A DNA stretch of 64,000 bases from Cladorhizidae sp. MBARI D1340-BT2 (lineage: Eukaryota > Porifera > Demospongiae > Poecilosclerida > Cladorhizidae), in NCBI GenBank assembly GCA_028752905.1, contig JAQNBH010000008.1:3028025-3092024 (forward strand). The letters are read 5' to 3'. Under the pieces are notes generated by a model that was given only the letters and a program-made list of their open reading frames with translations, searched no databases and was not told the DNA's origin. The position numbers were made by a program, and so were the translations under genes. This document shows positions 46,801-61,800 of the stretch, piece after piece; position 1 is the first letter of the stretch; each line of letters begins with the position of its first letter.

Positions 46801-49800
46801 CTTGAGTTCTAACACTCTCTCAGCCTTGAGTTCTAACACTCTCTCAGCCTTGAGTTCTAACACTCTCTCAGCCTTGAGTTCTAACACTCTCTCAGCCTTG
46901 AGTTCTAACACTCTCTCAGCCTTGAGTTCTAACACTCTCTCAGCCTTGAGTTCTAACACTCTCTCAGCCTTGAGTTCTAACACTCTCTCAGCCTTGAGTT
47001 CTAACACTCTCTCAGCCTTGAGTTCTAACACTCTCTCAGCCTTGAGTTCTAACACTCTCTCAGCCTTGAGTTCTAACACTCTCTCAGCCTTGAGTTCTAA
47101 CACTCTCTCAGCCTTGAGTTCTAACTCTCTCTCAGCCTTGAGTTCTAACACTCTCTCAGCCTTGAGTTCTAACACTCTCTCAGCCTTGAGTTCTAACACT
47201 CTCTCAGCCTTGAGTTCTAACACTCTCTCAGCCTTGAGTTCTAACACTCTCTCAGCCTTTAGTTCTAGCACTCTCTAAGCCTTGAGTTCTAACACTCTCT
47301 CAGCCTTTAGTTCTAACACTCTCTCAGCCTTGAGTTCTAACACTCTCTCAGCCTTGAGTTCTAACACTCTCTCAGCCTTGAGTTCTAACACTCTCTCAGC
47401 CTTGAGTTCTAACACTCTCTCAGCCTTGAGTTCTAACACTCTCTCAGCCTTTAGTTCTAGCACTCTCTCAGCCTTGAGTTCTAACACTCTCTCAGCCTTG
47501 AGTTCTAACACTCTCTCAGCCTTTAGTTCTAGCACTCTCTCAGCCTTGAGTTCTAACACTCTCTCAGCCTTGAGTTCTAACACTCTCTCAGCCTTTAGTT
47601 CTAACACTCTCTCAGCCTTGAGTTCTAACACTCTCTCAGCCTTGAGTTCTAACACTCTCTCAGCCTTGGGCTATAACACTCTCTCAGCCTTGAGTTCTAA
47701 CACCCTCTCAGCCTTGAGTTCTAACACTCTCTCAGCCTTGAGTTCTAACACCCTCTCAGCCTTGAGTTCTAACACTCTCTCAGCCTTGAGTTCTAACACT
47801 CTCTCAGCCTTGAGTTCTAACACTCTCTCAGCCTTGAGTTCTAACACTCTCAGCCTTGAGTTCTAACACTCTCTCAGCCTTGAGTTCTAACACTCTCTCA
47901 GCCTTGAGTTCTAACACTCTCAGCCTTGAGTTCTAACACTCTCTCAGCCTTGAGTTCTAACACTCTCTCAGCCTTGAGTTCTAACACTCTCTCAGCCTTG
48001 AGTTCTAACACTCTCTCAGCCTTGAGTTCTAACACTCTCTCAGCCTTGAGTTCTCACACCCTCTCAGCCTTGAGTTCTAACACTCTCTCAGCCTTGAGTT
48101 CTAACACTCTCTCAGCCTTGAGTTCTAACACTCTCTCAGCCTTGAGTTCTAACACTCTCTCAGCCTTGAGTTCTAACACTCTCAGCCTTGAGTTCTAACA
48201 CTCTCTAAGCCTTGAGTTCTAACACTCTCTCAGCCTTGAGTTCTAACACTCTCTCAGCCTTGAGTTCTAACACTCTCTCAGCCTTGAGTTCTAACACTCT
48301 CTCAGCCTTGAGTTCTAACACTCTCTCAGCCTTGAGTTCTAACACTCTCTCAGCCTTGGGTTTTAACACTCTCTCAGCCTTGGGCTATAACACTCTCTCA
48401 GCCTTGAGTTCTAACTCTCTCAGCCTTGAGTTCTAACACTCTCTCAGCCTTGAGTTCTAACACTCTCTCAGCCTTGAGTTCTAACACTCTCTCAGCCTTG
48501 AGTTCTAACACTCTCTCAGCCTTGAGTTCTAACACTCTCTCAGCCTTGAGTTCTAACACTCTCTCAGCCTTGAGTTCTAACACTCTCTCAGCCTTGAGTT
48601 CTAACACTCTCTCAGCCTTGAGTTCTAACACTCTCTCAGCCTTGAGTTCTAACACTCTCTCAGCCTTGAGTTCTAACACTCTCTCAGCCTGAGTTCTAAC
48701 ACTCTCTCAGCCTTGAGTTCTAACACTCTCTCAGCCTTGAGTTCTAACACTCTCTCAGCCTGAGTTCTAATGCTCTCTCAGCCTGAGTTCTAACACTCTC
48801 TCAGCCTTGAGTTCTAACACTCTCTCAGCCTTGAGTTCTAATGCTCTCTCAGCCTTGAGTTCTAACACTCTCTCAGCCTTGAGTTCTAACACTCTCTCAG
48901 CCTTGAGTTCTAACACTCTCTCAGCCTTGAGTTCTAACACTCTCTCAGCCTTGAGTTCTAACACTCTCTCAGCCTTGAGTTCTAACACTCTCTCAGCCTT
49001 GAGTTCTAACACTCTCTCAGCCTTGAGTTCTAACACTCTCTCAGCCTTGAGTTCTAACACTCTCTCAGCCTTGAGTTCTAACACTCTCTCAGCCTTGAGT
49101 TCTAACACTCTCTCAGCCTTGAGTTCTAACACTCTCTCAGCCTTGAGTTCTAACACTCTCTCAGCCTTGAGTTCTAACACTCTCTCAGCCTTGAGTTCTA
49201 ACACTCTCTCAGCCTTGAGTTCTAACACTCTCTCAGCCTTGAGTTCTAACACTCTCTCAGCCTTGAGTTCTAACACTCTCTCAGCCTTGAGTTCTAACAC
49301 TCTCTCAGCCTTGAGTTCTAACACTCTCTCAGCCTTGAGTTCTAACACTCTCTCAGCCTTGAGTTCTAACACTCTCTCAGCCTTGAGTTCTAACACTCTC
49401 TCAGCCTTGAGTTCTAATGCTCTCTCAGCCTTGAGTTCTAACACTCTCTCAGCCTTGAGTTCTAACACTCTCTCAGCCTTGAGTTCTAACACTCTCTCAG
49501 CCTTTAGTTCTAGCACTCTCTCAGCCTTGAGTTCTAACACTCTCTCAGCCTTGAGTTCTAACACTCTCTCAGCCTTGAGTTCTAACACTCTCTCAGCCTT
49601 GAGTTCTAACACTCTCTCAGCCTTGAGTTCTAACACTCTCTCAGCCTTTAGTTCTAACACTCTCTCAGCCTTGAGTTCTAACACTCTCTCAGCCTTGAGT
49701 TCTAACACTCTCTCAGCCTTGGGCTATAACACTCTCTCAGCCTTGAGTTCTAACACTCTCTCAGCCTTGAGTTCTAACACTCTCTCAGCCTTGAGTTCTA

Positions 49801-52800
49801 ACACTCTCTCAGCCTTGAGTTCTAACACTCTCTCAGCCTTGAGTTCTAACACTCTCTCAGCCTTGAGTTCTAACACTCTCTCAGCCTTGAGTTCTAACAC
49901 TCTCTCAGCCTTGAGTTCTAACACTCTCTCAGCCTTGAGTTCTAACACTCTCTCAGCCTTGAGTTCTAACACTCTCTCAGCCTTGAGTTCTAACACTCTC
50001 TCAGCCTTGAGTTCTAACACTCTCTCAGCCTTGAGTTCTAACACTCTCTCAGCCTTGAGTTCTAACACTCTCTCAGCCTTGAGTTCTAACACTCTCTCAG
50101 CCTTGAGTTCTAACACTCTCTCAGCCTTGAGTTCTAACGCTCTCTCAGCCTGAGTTCTAACACTCTCTCAGCCTTGAGTTCTAACACTCTCTCAGCCTTG
50201 AGTTCTAATGCTCTCTCAGCCTGAGTTCTAACACTCTCTCAGCCTTGAGTTCTAACACTCTCTCAGCCTTGAGTTCTAATGCTCTCTCAGCCTGAGTTCT
50301 AACACTCTCTCAGCTTTGAGTTCTAACACTCTCTCAGCCTTGAGTTCTAACACTCTCTCAGCCTTGAGTTCTAACACTCTCTCAGCCTTGAGTTCTTACA
50401 CTCTCTCAGCCTTGAGTTCTAACACTCTCTCAGCCTTGAGTTCTAACACTCTCTCAGCCTTGAGTTCTAACACTCTCTCAGCCTTGAGTTCTAACACTCT
50501 CTCAGCCTTGAGTTCTAACACTCTCTCAGCCTTGAGTTCTAACACTCTCTCAGCCTTGAGTTCTAACACTCTCTCAGCCTTGAGTTCTAACACTCTCTCA
50601 GCCTTGAGTTCTAACACTCTCTCAGCCTCGAGTTCTAACACTCTCTCAGCCTTGAGTTCTAACAGTCTCTCAGCCTTGAGTTCTAACACTCTCTCAGCCT
50701 TGAGTTCTAACACTCTCTCAGCCTTGAGTTCTAACACTCTCTCAGCCTTGAGTTCTAACACTCTCTCAGCCTTGAGTTCTAACACTCTCTCAGCCTTGAG
50801 TTCTAACACTCTCTCAGCCTTGAGTTCTAACACTCTCTCAGCCTTGAGTTCTAACACTCTCTCAGCCTTGAGTTCTAACACTCTCAGCCTTGAGTTCTAA
50901 CACTCTCTCAGCCTTGAGTTCTAACACTCTCTCAGCCTTGAGTTCTAACACTCTCTCAGCCTTGAGTTCTAACACCCTCTAAGCCTTGAGTTCTAACACT
51001 CTCTCAGCCTTGAGTTCTAACACTCTCTCAGCCTTGGGTTCTAACACCCTCTAAGCCTTGAGTTCTAACACTCTCTCAGCCTTGAGTTCTAACACTCTCT
51101 CAGCCTTGAGTTCTAACACTCTCTCAGCCTTGAGTTCTAACACTCTCTCAGCCTTGAGTTCTAACACTCTTGTCAGCCTTGAGTTCTAACATCATCTGTC
51201 AGCCTTGGGTTCTAACATCATCTGTCAGCCTTGGGTTCTAACATCATCTGTCAGCCTTGGGTTCTAACATCATCTGTCAGCCTTGGATTCTAACATCATC
51301 TGTCAGCCTTGGGTTCTAACATCATCTGTCAGCCTTAGGTTCTAACATCATCTGTCAGCCTTGGGTTCTAACATCATCTGTCAGCCTTGGGTTCTAACAT
51401 CATCTGTCAGCCTTGGATTCTAACATCATCTGTCAGCCTTGGGTTCTAACATCATCTGTCAGCCTTGGGTTCTAACATCATCTGTCAGCCTTAGGTTCTA
51501 ACATCATCTGTCAGCCTTGGGTTCTAACATCATCTGTCAGCCTTGGGTTCTAACATCATCCATCAGCCTTGGGTTCTAACATCATCTGTCAGCCTTGGGT
51601 TCTAACATCATCTGTCAGCCTTGGATTCTAACATCATCTGTCAGCCTTGGTTCTAACATCAGCTGTCAGACTTGGGTTCTAACATCATCTGTCAGCCTTG
51701 GATTCTAACATCATCTGTCAGCCTTGGGTTCTAACATCATCTGTCAGCCTTGGGTTCTAACATCATCTGTCAGCCTTGGATTCTAACATCATCTGTCAGT
51801 CCTGGGTTCTAACATCATCTGTCAGCCTTGAGTTCTAACATCATCCTTCAGCCTTGGGATCTAACATCATCTGTCAGCCTTGGGTTCTAACATCATCTGT
51901 CAGCCTTGGGTACTAACATCATCTGTCGGCCTTGGGTTCTAACATCATCTGTCAGCCTTGGGTTCTAACATCATCTGTCAGCCTTGGGTACTAACATCAT
52001 CTGTCAGCCTTGGGTTCTAACATCATCTGTCAGTCTTGGGTTCTAACATCATCTGTCAGTCTTGGGTACTAACATCATCTGTCAGCCTTGGGTACTAACA
52101 TCATCTGTCAGCCTTGGGTTCTAACATCATCTGTCAGCCTTGGGTTCTAACATCATCTTCCAGCCTTGGATTCTAACATCATCTGTCAGCCTAACATCAT
52201 CTGTCAGCCTTGGGTTCTAACATCATCTGTCAGCCTTGGGTTCTAATATCATCTGTCAGCCTTGGGTTCTAACATCATCTGTCAGCCTTGGATTCTAACA
52301 TCATCTGTCAGCCTAACATCATCTGTCAGCCTTGGATTCTAACATCATCTGTCAGCCTTGGTTCTAACATCAGCTGTCAGACTTGGGTTCTAACATCATC
52401 TGTCAGCCTTGGGTTCTAACATCATCTGTCAGCCTTGGGTTCTAACATCATCTGTCAGCCTTGGGTTCTAACATCATCTGTCAGCCTTGGATTCTAACAT
52501 CATCTGTCAGTCCTGGGTTCTAACATCATCTGTCAGCCTTGAGTTCTAACATCATCCTTCAGCCTTGGGTTCTAACATCATCTGTCAGCCTTGGGTTCTA
52601 ACATCATCTGTCAGCCTTGGGTTCTAACATCATCTGTCAGCCTTGGGTTCTAACATCATCTGTCAGCCTTGGATTCTAACATCATCTGTCAGCCTTGGGT
52701 TCTAACATCATCTGTCAGCCTTGGGTTCTAACATCATCTGTCAGCCTTAGGTTCTAACATCATCTGTCAGCCTTGGGTTCTAACATCATCTGTCAGCCTT

Positions 52801-55800
52801 GGGTTCTAACATCATCCATCAGCCTTGGGTTCTAACATCATCTGTCAGCCTTGGGTTCTAACATCATCTGTCAGCCTTGGATTCTAACATCATCTGTCAG
52901 CCTTGGTTCTAACATCAGCTGTCAGACTTGGGTTCTAACATCATCTGTCAGCCTTGGATTCTAACATCATCTGTCAGCCTTGGGTTCTAACATCATCTGT
53001 CAGCCTTGGGTTCTAACATCATCTGTCAGCCTTGGATTCTAACATCATCTGTCAGTCCTGGGTTCTAACATCATCTGTCAGCCTTGAGTTCTAACATCAT
53101 CTGTCAGCCTTGGATTCTAACATCATCTGTCAGCCTTGGTTCTAACATCAGCTGTCAGACTTGGGTTCTAACATCATCTGTCAGCCTTGGATTCTAACAT
53201 CATCTGTCAGCCTTGGGTTCTAACATCATCTGTCAGCCTTGGGTTCTAACATCATCTGTCAGCCTTGGATTCTAACATCATCTGTCAGTCCTGGGTTCTA
53301 ACATCATCTGTCAGCCTTGAGTTCTAACATCATCCTTCAGCCTTGGGTTCTAACATCATCTGTCAGCCTTGGGTTCTAACATCATCTGTCAGCCTTGGGT
53401 ACTAACATCATCTGTCGGCCTTGGATTCTAACATCATCTGTCAGCCTTGGTTCTAACATCAGCTGTCAGACTTGGGTTCTAACATCATCTGTCAGCCTTG
53501 GGTTCTAACATCATCTGTCAGCCTTGGGTTCTAACATCATCTGTCAGCCTTGGGTTCTAACATCATCTGTCAGCCTTGGATTCTAACATCATCTGTCAGT
53601 CCTGGGTTCTAACATCATCTGTCAGCCTTGAGTTCTAACATCATCCTTCAGCCTTGGGTTCTAACATCATCTGTCAGCCTTGGGTTCTAACATCATCTGT
53701 CAGCCTTGGGTTCTAACATCATCTGTCAGCCTTGGGTTCTAACATCATCTGTCAGCCTTGGATTCTAACATCATCTGTCAGCCTTGGGTTCTAACATCAT
53801 CTGTCAGCCTTGGGTTCTAACATCATCTGTCAGCCTTAGGTTCTAACATCATCTGTCAGCCTTGGGTTCTAACATCATCTGTCAGCCTTGGGTACTAACA
53901 TCATCTGTCGGCCTTGGGTTCTAACATCATCTGTCAGTCTTGGGTACTAACATCATCTGTCAGCCTTGGGTACTAACATCATCTATCAGCCTTGGGTTCT
54001 AACATCATCTGTCAGTCTTGGGTTCTAACATCATCTGTCAGTCTTGGGTACTAACATCATCTGTCAGCCTTGGGTACTAACATCATCTATCAGCCTTGGG
54101 TTCTAACATCATCTGTCAGTCTTGGGTTCTAACATCATCTGTCAGTCTTGGACACTAACATCATCTGTCAGCCTTGGGTTCTAACATCATCTGTCAGTCT
54201 TGGGTTCTAACATCATCTGTCAGCCTTGGGTTCTAACATCATCTGTCAGCCTTGGGTACTAACATCATCTGTCAGCCTTGGGTTCTAACATCATCTGTCA
54301 GTCTTGGGTTCTAACATCATCTGTCAGTCTTGGGTACTAACATCATCTGTCAGCCTTGGGTACTAACATCATCTATCAGCCTTGGGTTCTAACATCATCT
54401 GTCAGTCTTTGGTTCTAACATCATCTGTCAGCCTTGGGTTCTAACATCATCTGTCAGCCTTGGGTTCTAACATCATCTGTCAGCCTTGGGTTCTAACATC
54501 ATCTGTCAGCCTTGGGTTCTAACATCATCTGTCAGCCTTGGGTTCTAACATCATCTGTCAGCCTTGGTTCTAACATCATCTGTCAGCCTTGGGTTCTAAC
54601 ATCATCTGCCAGCCTTGGGTTCTAACATCATCTGTCAGCCTTGGTTCTAACATCATCTGTCAGCCTTGGATTCTAACATCATCTGTCAGCCTTGGTTCTA
54701 ACATCATCTGTCAGCCTTGGATTCTAACATCATCTGTCAGCCTTGGTTCTAACATCATCTGTCAGCCTTGGGTTCTAACATCATCTGGGTTCTAACATCA
54801 TCTGTCAGCCTTGAGTTCTAACATCATCTATCAGCCTTAGCGTGTAACAGGAAATGTTGACAGAAAATTAAGCATTGGTGGGCAAAGTCCAAACCTCCAA
54901 AGAGAAAAAAAGCCACCCATATAAAGCACACACCCCATATAAAAAGCACACCCACCCGCCATAATGCACAATGACCAACACCAGCAAAGTTTAATATGAG
55001 GAACGTCATTCAAAGTCCATCGTCAAATATTTTGACTGCCAAAATTTCTGACTCTGAGCCGCCATATATATATATGTACTGTATGTGTACAAATACATGT
55101 ATATATATACATGAATAATAGAATACAGGCAGCACCTTCCTTTTGGTCTTCATCACTATGTAGCTATTGTGTTCCTCCCTGACAGTCATCCCTCACCCCA
55201 CCCCCTTCACACACACACTCAGATGTACATGTATTTACGAAATATAGTTTGGTCATGACGATTCACAAAGCTTGCCTCTCACATGCACAAAGGTCACCCC
55301 TCGCATGCACAAAGGTCACCCCTCGCATGCACAAAGGTCACCTCTCACATACATAAAGGTCACCCCTTGCATGCACAAAGGTCACCCCTTGCATGCACAA
55401 AGGCCACCCCTTGCATGCACAAAGGTCACCTCTCACATACACAAAGGTCACATCCCACATGCACAAAGGTTGCTTCTAGTGTCTTCTCTCACACACACAA
55501 AGGTCACATGCACAAAGGCCACCCCTTGCATGCACAAAGGTCACCTCTCACATGCACAACAAAGGTCACCTCTCACATGCACAAAGGTCACCACACATGC
55601 AGGCATCTATAATGCTAAACAGAGTCATCTGCTCGGACCTGATCCAGACGTGTTGGATAAGTAAAGGTGATGTGGTCAAACACGATGCTTCCTTGGAGAC
55701 TTCCTGTGGGGAGGGTTCGTCCAGCATGCAGAGGCACACGTGGTTGCAGCTGCATGTACTCCCACACACGCCCACCAGCACTCATGCCTCGCACCACCTG

Positions 55801-58800
55801 GCCTGACAGCACCGATAAGCTCGCCAATGACCTGAAGGAACAGATTACACAGTTGACAATAGCACACACACTGGACCAGCACAACACTGGGTTGAGGAGG
55901 GTTTGAAGTAAGTTGACAATAGCTCTATAGGGACACACACTGGACCAATACCACACTGGGTTGAGGCAGGTTGAAGTAGGTTGACAATAGCTCTATGGGG
56001 ACACACATTGGACCAACACCACACTGGGTGGAGGCAGGTTGAAGTTGACAATAGCTCTAAGGGACACACACTGGACCAACACCACACTGGGTTGAGGCAG
56101 GTTGAAGTAGGTTGACAATAGCTCTATGAGGACACACACTGGACCAACACCACACTGGGTTGAGGAAGGTTGAAGTAAGTTGACAATAGCTCTACTTAAT
56201 GGACACACACTGGACCAACATCACACTGGGTTGAGGCAGGTTGAAGTACAGGTTGACAATAGCTCTATGGGGACACACACTGGACCAACATCACACTGGG
56301 TTGAGGCAGGTTGAAGTACAGGTTGACAATAGCTCTATGGGGACACACACTGGACCAACACCACACTGGGTGGAGGCAGGTTGAAGTTAACAGTAGCTTC
56401 ATCGGACAAGTAGATCTGCACCTCTGTATAGTCTGTGTGGCAACAAGGAACGCCATGAGAGAACCAGGAGAGATCTGATTGGTCGCTAAGAGCAGTCCTC
56501 CTTGCCCCACCACTAATAGCACCATGCCATTGATGGCTAAGTGAGACAGCGCCTGGAACAGGGCCACACCCACACCCAGCTGTGTGGATATGTGTCGTCC
56601 CTTTACCAACTCAGATTCGTACAACCTTCATGGATTGAAAGACACAAGAGATAAGATAAAGCACACCAGACTATGAAGCAATGTTGTGCACACATGTAGA
56701 CATGTCCTGTGGAATGTGTTTGGTAGAGGCAACCATGGCGATAGAAAGCAACAAGACAATGTTGATAAATTGTACAGCATATGCACCTTGCACGAGATTA
56801 GCATCTGGTGGCTCGATGAGAGGTCCACCAGGCATATGCACCTTGCGTGAGATTAGCTTGCCTGCTATCTGGTGGCTCGGTGAGAGGTCCACCAGGCATA
56901 TGCACCTTGCGCGAGATTAGCTTGCCTGCCATCTGGTGGCTCGGTGAGAGGTCCACCCACCTTGCGCAAGATTAGCTTGCCTGCCATCTGGTGGCTCGGT
57001 GAGAAGTCCACCAGGCATATGCACCTTGCAAGAGATTAACTCGCCTGCTATCTGGTGGCTCGGTGAGAGGTCCACCAGGCATATGCACCTTGCACGAGAT
57101 TAACTAGCCTGCTATTTGGTGGCTCGGTGAGAAGTCCGCCAGACATATGCACCTTGCACGAGATTAACTTGCCTGCTATCTGGTGATACATGTAGGTCCA
57201 CTCGAGTCTTGCTAACAGGTACTGACAAAGAAAAACTGACATCGATCAACTGTAGCCGATTAGTTTGTATGGCCTCAAACTGTACATAACCGTACTTGAA
57301 ATAATAGGCAGAGCTACGACTGCCTATAATTTTTTTTAGATCTATGTAACCTGGTGGATAGAGAGGGCTAATCTAGTGAGACTGCTACTTCATTCCATAA
57401 TAATGACTCAGGTTTTGGGGGTCTTGAGATGCTTCTTTCCCCCCTTTTTGGGGGGGGGGGGAGTTCTTTGCAGCGAGATAGAAATTTCACAGTTCCTTTA
57501 ATCAGATAACTCCAGTGTATATAGACGTGTGTGAATGCACAGTGAATGAACCTAATGGACAACACTGATCCTGCCTAGCACATGAGTGGGGCAGGGCAAC
57601 AGCCTTCCATGGCGACCAGGAAACACACTCACTTGTTTTCATTGTCTTCCATTGCAAAGGCTCTCACTGTACGAATATTCCCTATTGCCTCGTCAGCCAG
57701 ACCAGTTGCTATAGCAACTTGCTCTTGCGACTGTCCCGACCACCTCCTGAGGACAGACCCCAAGACTGTTCCCATGGCAACCATGGCAGGGAGGGCCATG
57801 CCCATGACTGCTGTCATTTGTGGGGAGATGAGGAAGAGAGAGACCACACAGCCAAGGACTTGAGTGGCGCTGCGAAGCCCCTGCCCCACCACCAGCTTGA
57901 AGGAGCTCTTCAACTCCTGCACGTCACCTGACAGTCTTTGGGGGAGGGGTGGCGTGGGAGGTGGGAGAAGTGGATACACATAGTGGAGGTGACAGGGGGG
58001 TGGGGGAATTGGAGGGGTGAGGTGAGTGAAGGTGAAGGAAGAGTTGTGACATTAATCAAGGTATGCCCACAGTAGCCCATGCTCAACCAGTGGCCATGCT
58101 ACACTATGACCCATGCTTCACCAGTGCCCGTGCTTACAATGACCCATGCTTCACCAGTGCCGGTGCTTACAATGACCCATGCTTCACCAGTGTCCATGCT
58201 TACAATGACCCATGCTTCACCAGTGCCCATGCTGCACAATGACCCATGCTTCACCAGTGCCGGTGCTTACAATGACCCATGCTTCACCAGTGCCCATACT
58301 TCACCAGTGTCATGCTTACAATGACCCATGCTTCACCAGTGTCCATGCTGCACAATGACCCATGCTTCACCAGTGCCCATGCTGCACAATGACCCATGCT
58401 TCACCAGTGCCCGTGCTTACAATGTCCCATGCTTCACCAGTGCCCATGCTGCACAATGACCCATGCTTCACCAGTGCCCATGCTGCACAATGACCCATGC
58501 TTCACCAGTGCCCGTGCTGCACAATGACCCATGCTTCACCAGTGCCGGTGCTTACAATGACCCATGCTTCACCAGTGCCCGTGCTGCACAATGACCCATG
58601 CTTCACCAGTGCCGGTGCTTACAATGACCCATGCTTCACCAGTGCCGGTGCTTACAATGACCCATGCTTCACCAGTGTGCCCGTGCTTACAATGACCCAT
58701 GCTTCACCAGTGTCCAAGCTGCACAATGACCCATGCTTCACCAGTGCCCGTGCTTACAATGACCCATGCTTCACCAGTGTCCATGCTGCATAATGACCCA

Positions 58801-61800
58801 TGCTTCACCAGTGCCCGTGCTTACAATGACCCATGCTTCACCAGTGCCCGTGCTGCACAATGACCCATGCTTCACCAGTGTCCATGCTGCACAATGACTC
58901 ATGCTTCACCAGTGTCCATGCTGCACAATGACCCATGCTTCACCAGTGCCCATGCTGCACAATGACCCATGCTTCACCAGTGCCCGTGCTTACAATGACC
59001 CATGCTTCACCAGTGCCGGTGCTTACAATGACCCATGCTTCACCAGTGCCCGTGCTTACAATGACCCATGCTTCACCAGTGTCCATGCTGCACAATGACC
59101 CATGCTTCACCAGTGCCCGTGCTTACAATGACCCATGCTTCACCAGTGTCCATGCTTCACCAGTGCCCGTGCTTACAATGACCCATGCTTCACCAGTGCC
59201 CAAGCTGCACAATGACCCATGCTTCACCAGTGCCCGTGCTTCACCAGTACCCGTACTGCCCGTGCTGCACCAGTAGGATATACTGCACCAGTGGCACGTG
59301 CTCCTATACACACACCTGCTAATGAGTTCCCCTGTCCTGTGCCCATCAAAGAATGCAATGTCTTGCTGGAGGAATGAGTTGAAGAGAGCTACTCGAAGCC
59401 GAACACTTAATCTCTCCCCAGCCACTGACAGGGCAGTGATGTAGACAAACGTGGACACTGCCTGTGGGGTGTGTGTGTAGTGTGTGTCAGGGCTGAGAAA
59501 TGTGAGGGAGTAGTGAGTGTGGGATGTGAGGTGAGTGATGTGTGTGGAGTGTGAGGTGAGTAATGTTGTGGAGGGTGAGGTGAGTGATGCGTGTGGAGGG
59601 TGAGGTGAGTGATGTGTGTGGGGTGCAAGGTGAGTGATGTGTGTGGAGGGTGAGGTGAGTGATGCGTGTGGAGGGTGAGGTGAGTGATGGTGTGGGAGTG
59701 AGGTAAGTGACGAGTGTGGAGTGGATGAGTGATGTGTGTAGAGTGTAAGGTCAGCAATGTGTGTGGAGTGTGAGATAAGTGATGTATGACAGTAGTGAAG
59801 GTAGGTTCAGTGAGGTGTGTGGGTTAACCGATTGCACGCCGTATTCCTAGTAGCCGCGGGCAAATTATTCATGAATTAACGAGGTATTTTACTTATTATT
59901 TTTATATCTTCCGTTCTGCAGGGACTCCACCCATGAAACTTGGGTCATATTCAGCCACATGATAGCTCTACTTCCTGTAAAAAAAATCAAGCCTTCCTTA
60001 CCAACTGGGCAGAACTAACCAGCATTATAAAACCTTGTCATCTTCTTGGGGGTGAATATTTTCATATTTTCACACTATTATACACACATTATAATGCCAA
60101 CACAAGATGGAGCATCTATTTACAAACCCTCTACCAGCTGCAAAGCCAGTGGGTTGTTTTCCCCATCAAAATGCTAACACATAATAATACAAAAAACAAA
60201 TTATAAGAGAGTGAAAATGCTAACACATACTAGAATAAAACCATAATATAAAACACAATTATGTAAGGGAGTGTCTTGGGTAGAGCTCCGGTCTTGCTGT
60301 CACGGGTAGAGTAGAACTTGCTCAGTCTTGGGTATAGCTTGCTTGGTCTCCGGCATGATATTTCACCATGTTTTTATTCTACACAAACATGAGATACCAG
60401 GATAAGAATAACACTTGAATACTGGAGAGACGAGAGAAGTAGACGAAGGGACAGGGAACGAGAGAAGTAGACGAAGGGGCAGGGAACAAGAGAGAAGTAG
60501 ACGAAGGAGAAGGGAACAAGAGAGAAGCACAGAAAGGAGCAGGGGGTGCATAAACATTACTGATAGTCCACCAAGGTATGGTATTTACGAAAACAGTCAC
60601 GGCCTGTTGATCCACCACACAAAGGAACCTTACAAAAACAACACTGGGACCTTGCCTCATGCCTGTAACCTTTACTAATGCAAACTACACAGCGCTTCTT
60701 TGCACAGCACTGTGGGAAATGACCTAGTTTTAAATTGAGGCGATCTAGCTGACTATTTGCCTGACTACAACGTTGACCTGCACGCTGCCGAGAAGAGAAA
60801 GAACCAATCGAAGATTTAGCTAGAACAATCCTAGCTTCTAGATAATTACCCTTCCTTACTGATATTGGAGCTCGGACAGAAGAAAACAAAATAAATGAAT
60901 TCAATAAACAAGCTTCTATCAAATACGAAAAAACCCTTTTCCACCATCTCCTAGACTTTCTACCCAAATTATAGTAGCCTATTCTCTGATCTGCTCTGTC
61001 CACACCTCTCATGAATGACTGATAATCAGGCAAACATGGGGGACATGGCAGATCCTCTCTAGAACCATCAATTTTGCGCCTTTTTACAGTAGGAGGTACT
61101 AAATTATTTTCCGCGGGATGTATATTAGTTATCATGTAGATTGACCGTTTATCTACCCAAACTAAAGCCAGGAGTGCACCATTAGACCTATAATCATAAT
61201 AACCTCTATTTCTAATCGAAGCTTTTGTTACTAAATCTGGAGGAAAGTTCCTCCTAGTATACCTAGCTGTACCACATGCACCAAAGCCTTTACTTGTAAG
61301 CGTTTGAAATAAATTAGGACTAGTATAATAATTGTCCATGTACACATGGAAGTTCTTATGTTCTAATCCTTCTAACAAATCTAAAACAACTCTACTACAC
61401 AAACCAGTTTTATCAGCTACTTCCACGTTCTTACCTGTATAAATCTGCAACCGATAAATGTACCCATTCCTAGCATCACAAAGGACAAACACTTTTATCC
61501 CCCATTTTATTGGTTTGTCCTTCATATACTGTTTGAAGCCAAGCCTACCTTGAAAGGGAATCATAGCTTCATCAATACTAAGCTCTTGATGCAAGGTATA
61601 TTCACTCTCAAACTTAGGAGTAATCAAATCTAATAACTTCCTTACCTTATAAAGCCGATCATAATTCAGGTTACCCTTTGTAACCAACAAACCATCAATA
61701 GAATTTACATGTACATAACGCATTAGCTCCAAAAACCGAGTCCTAGGCATTACTTTACGAACCAAAGATCCAGACAAATCCGAGTGATTAGTGGACCAGT

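Noticed and set aside
43439..50900. Long ORFs coding (NTLSALSS)n on plus and coiled-coil-like (VLELKAER)n on minus
   Set aside because: The 24-bp unit has no stop in these frames, so length is automatic. Indels in the array shift the frame many times, and no start context, splice sites or unique flanking coding sequence support a gene.
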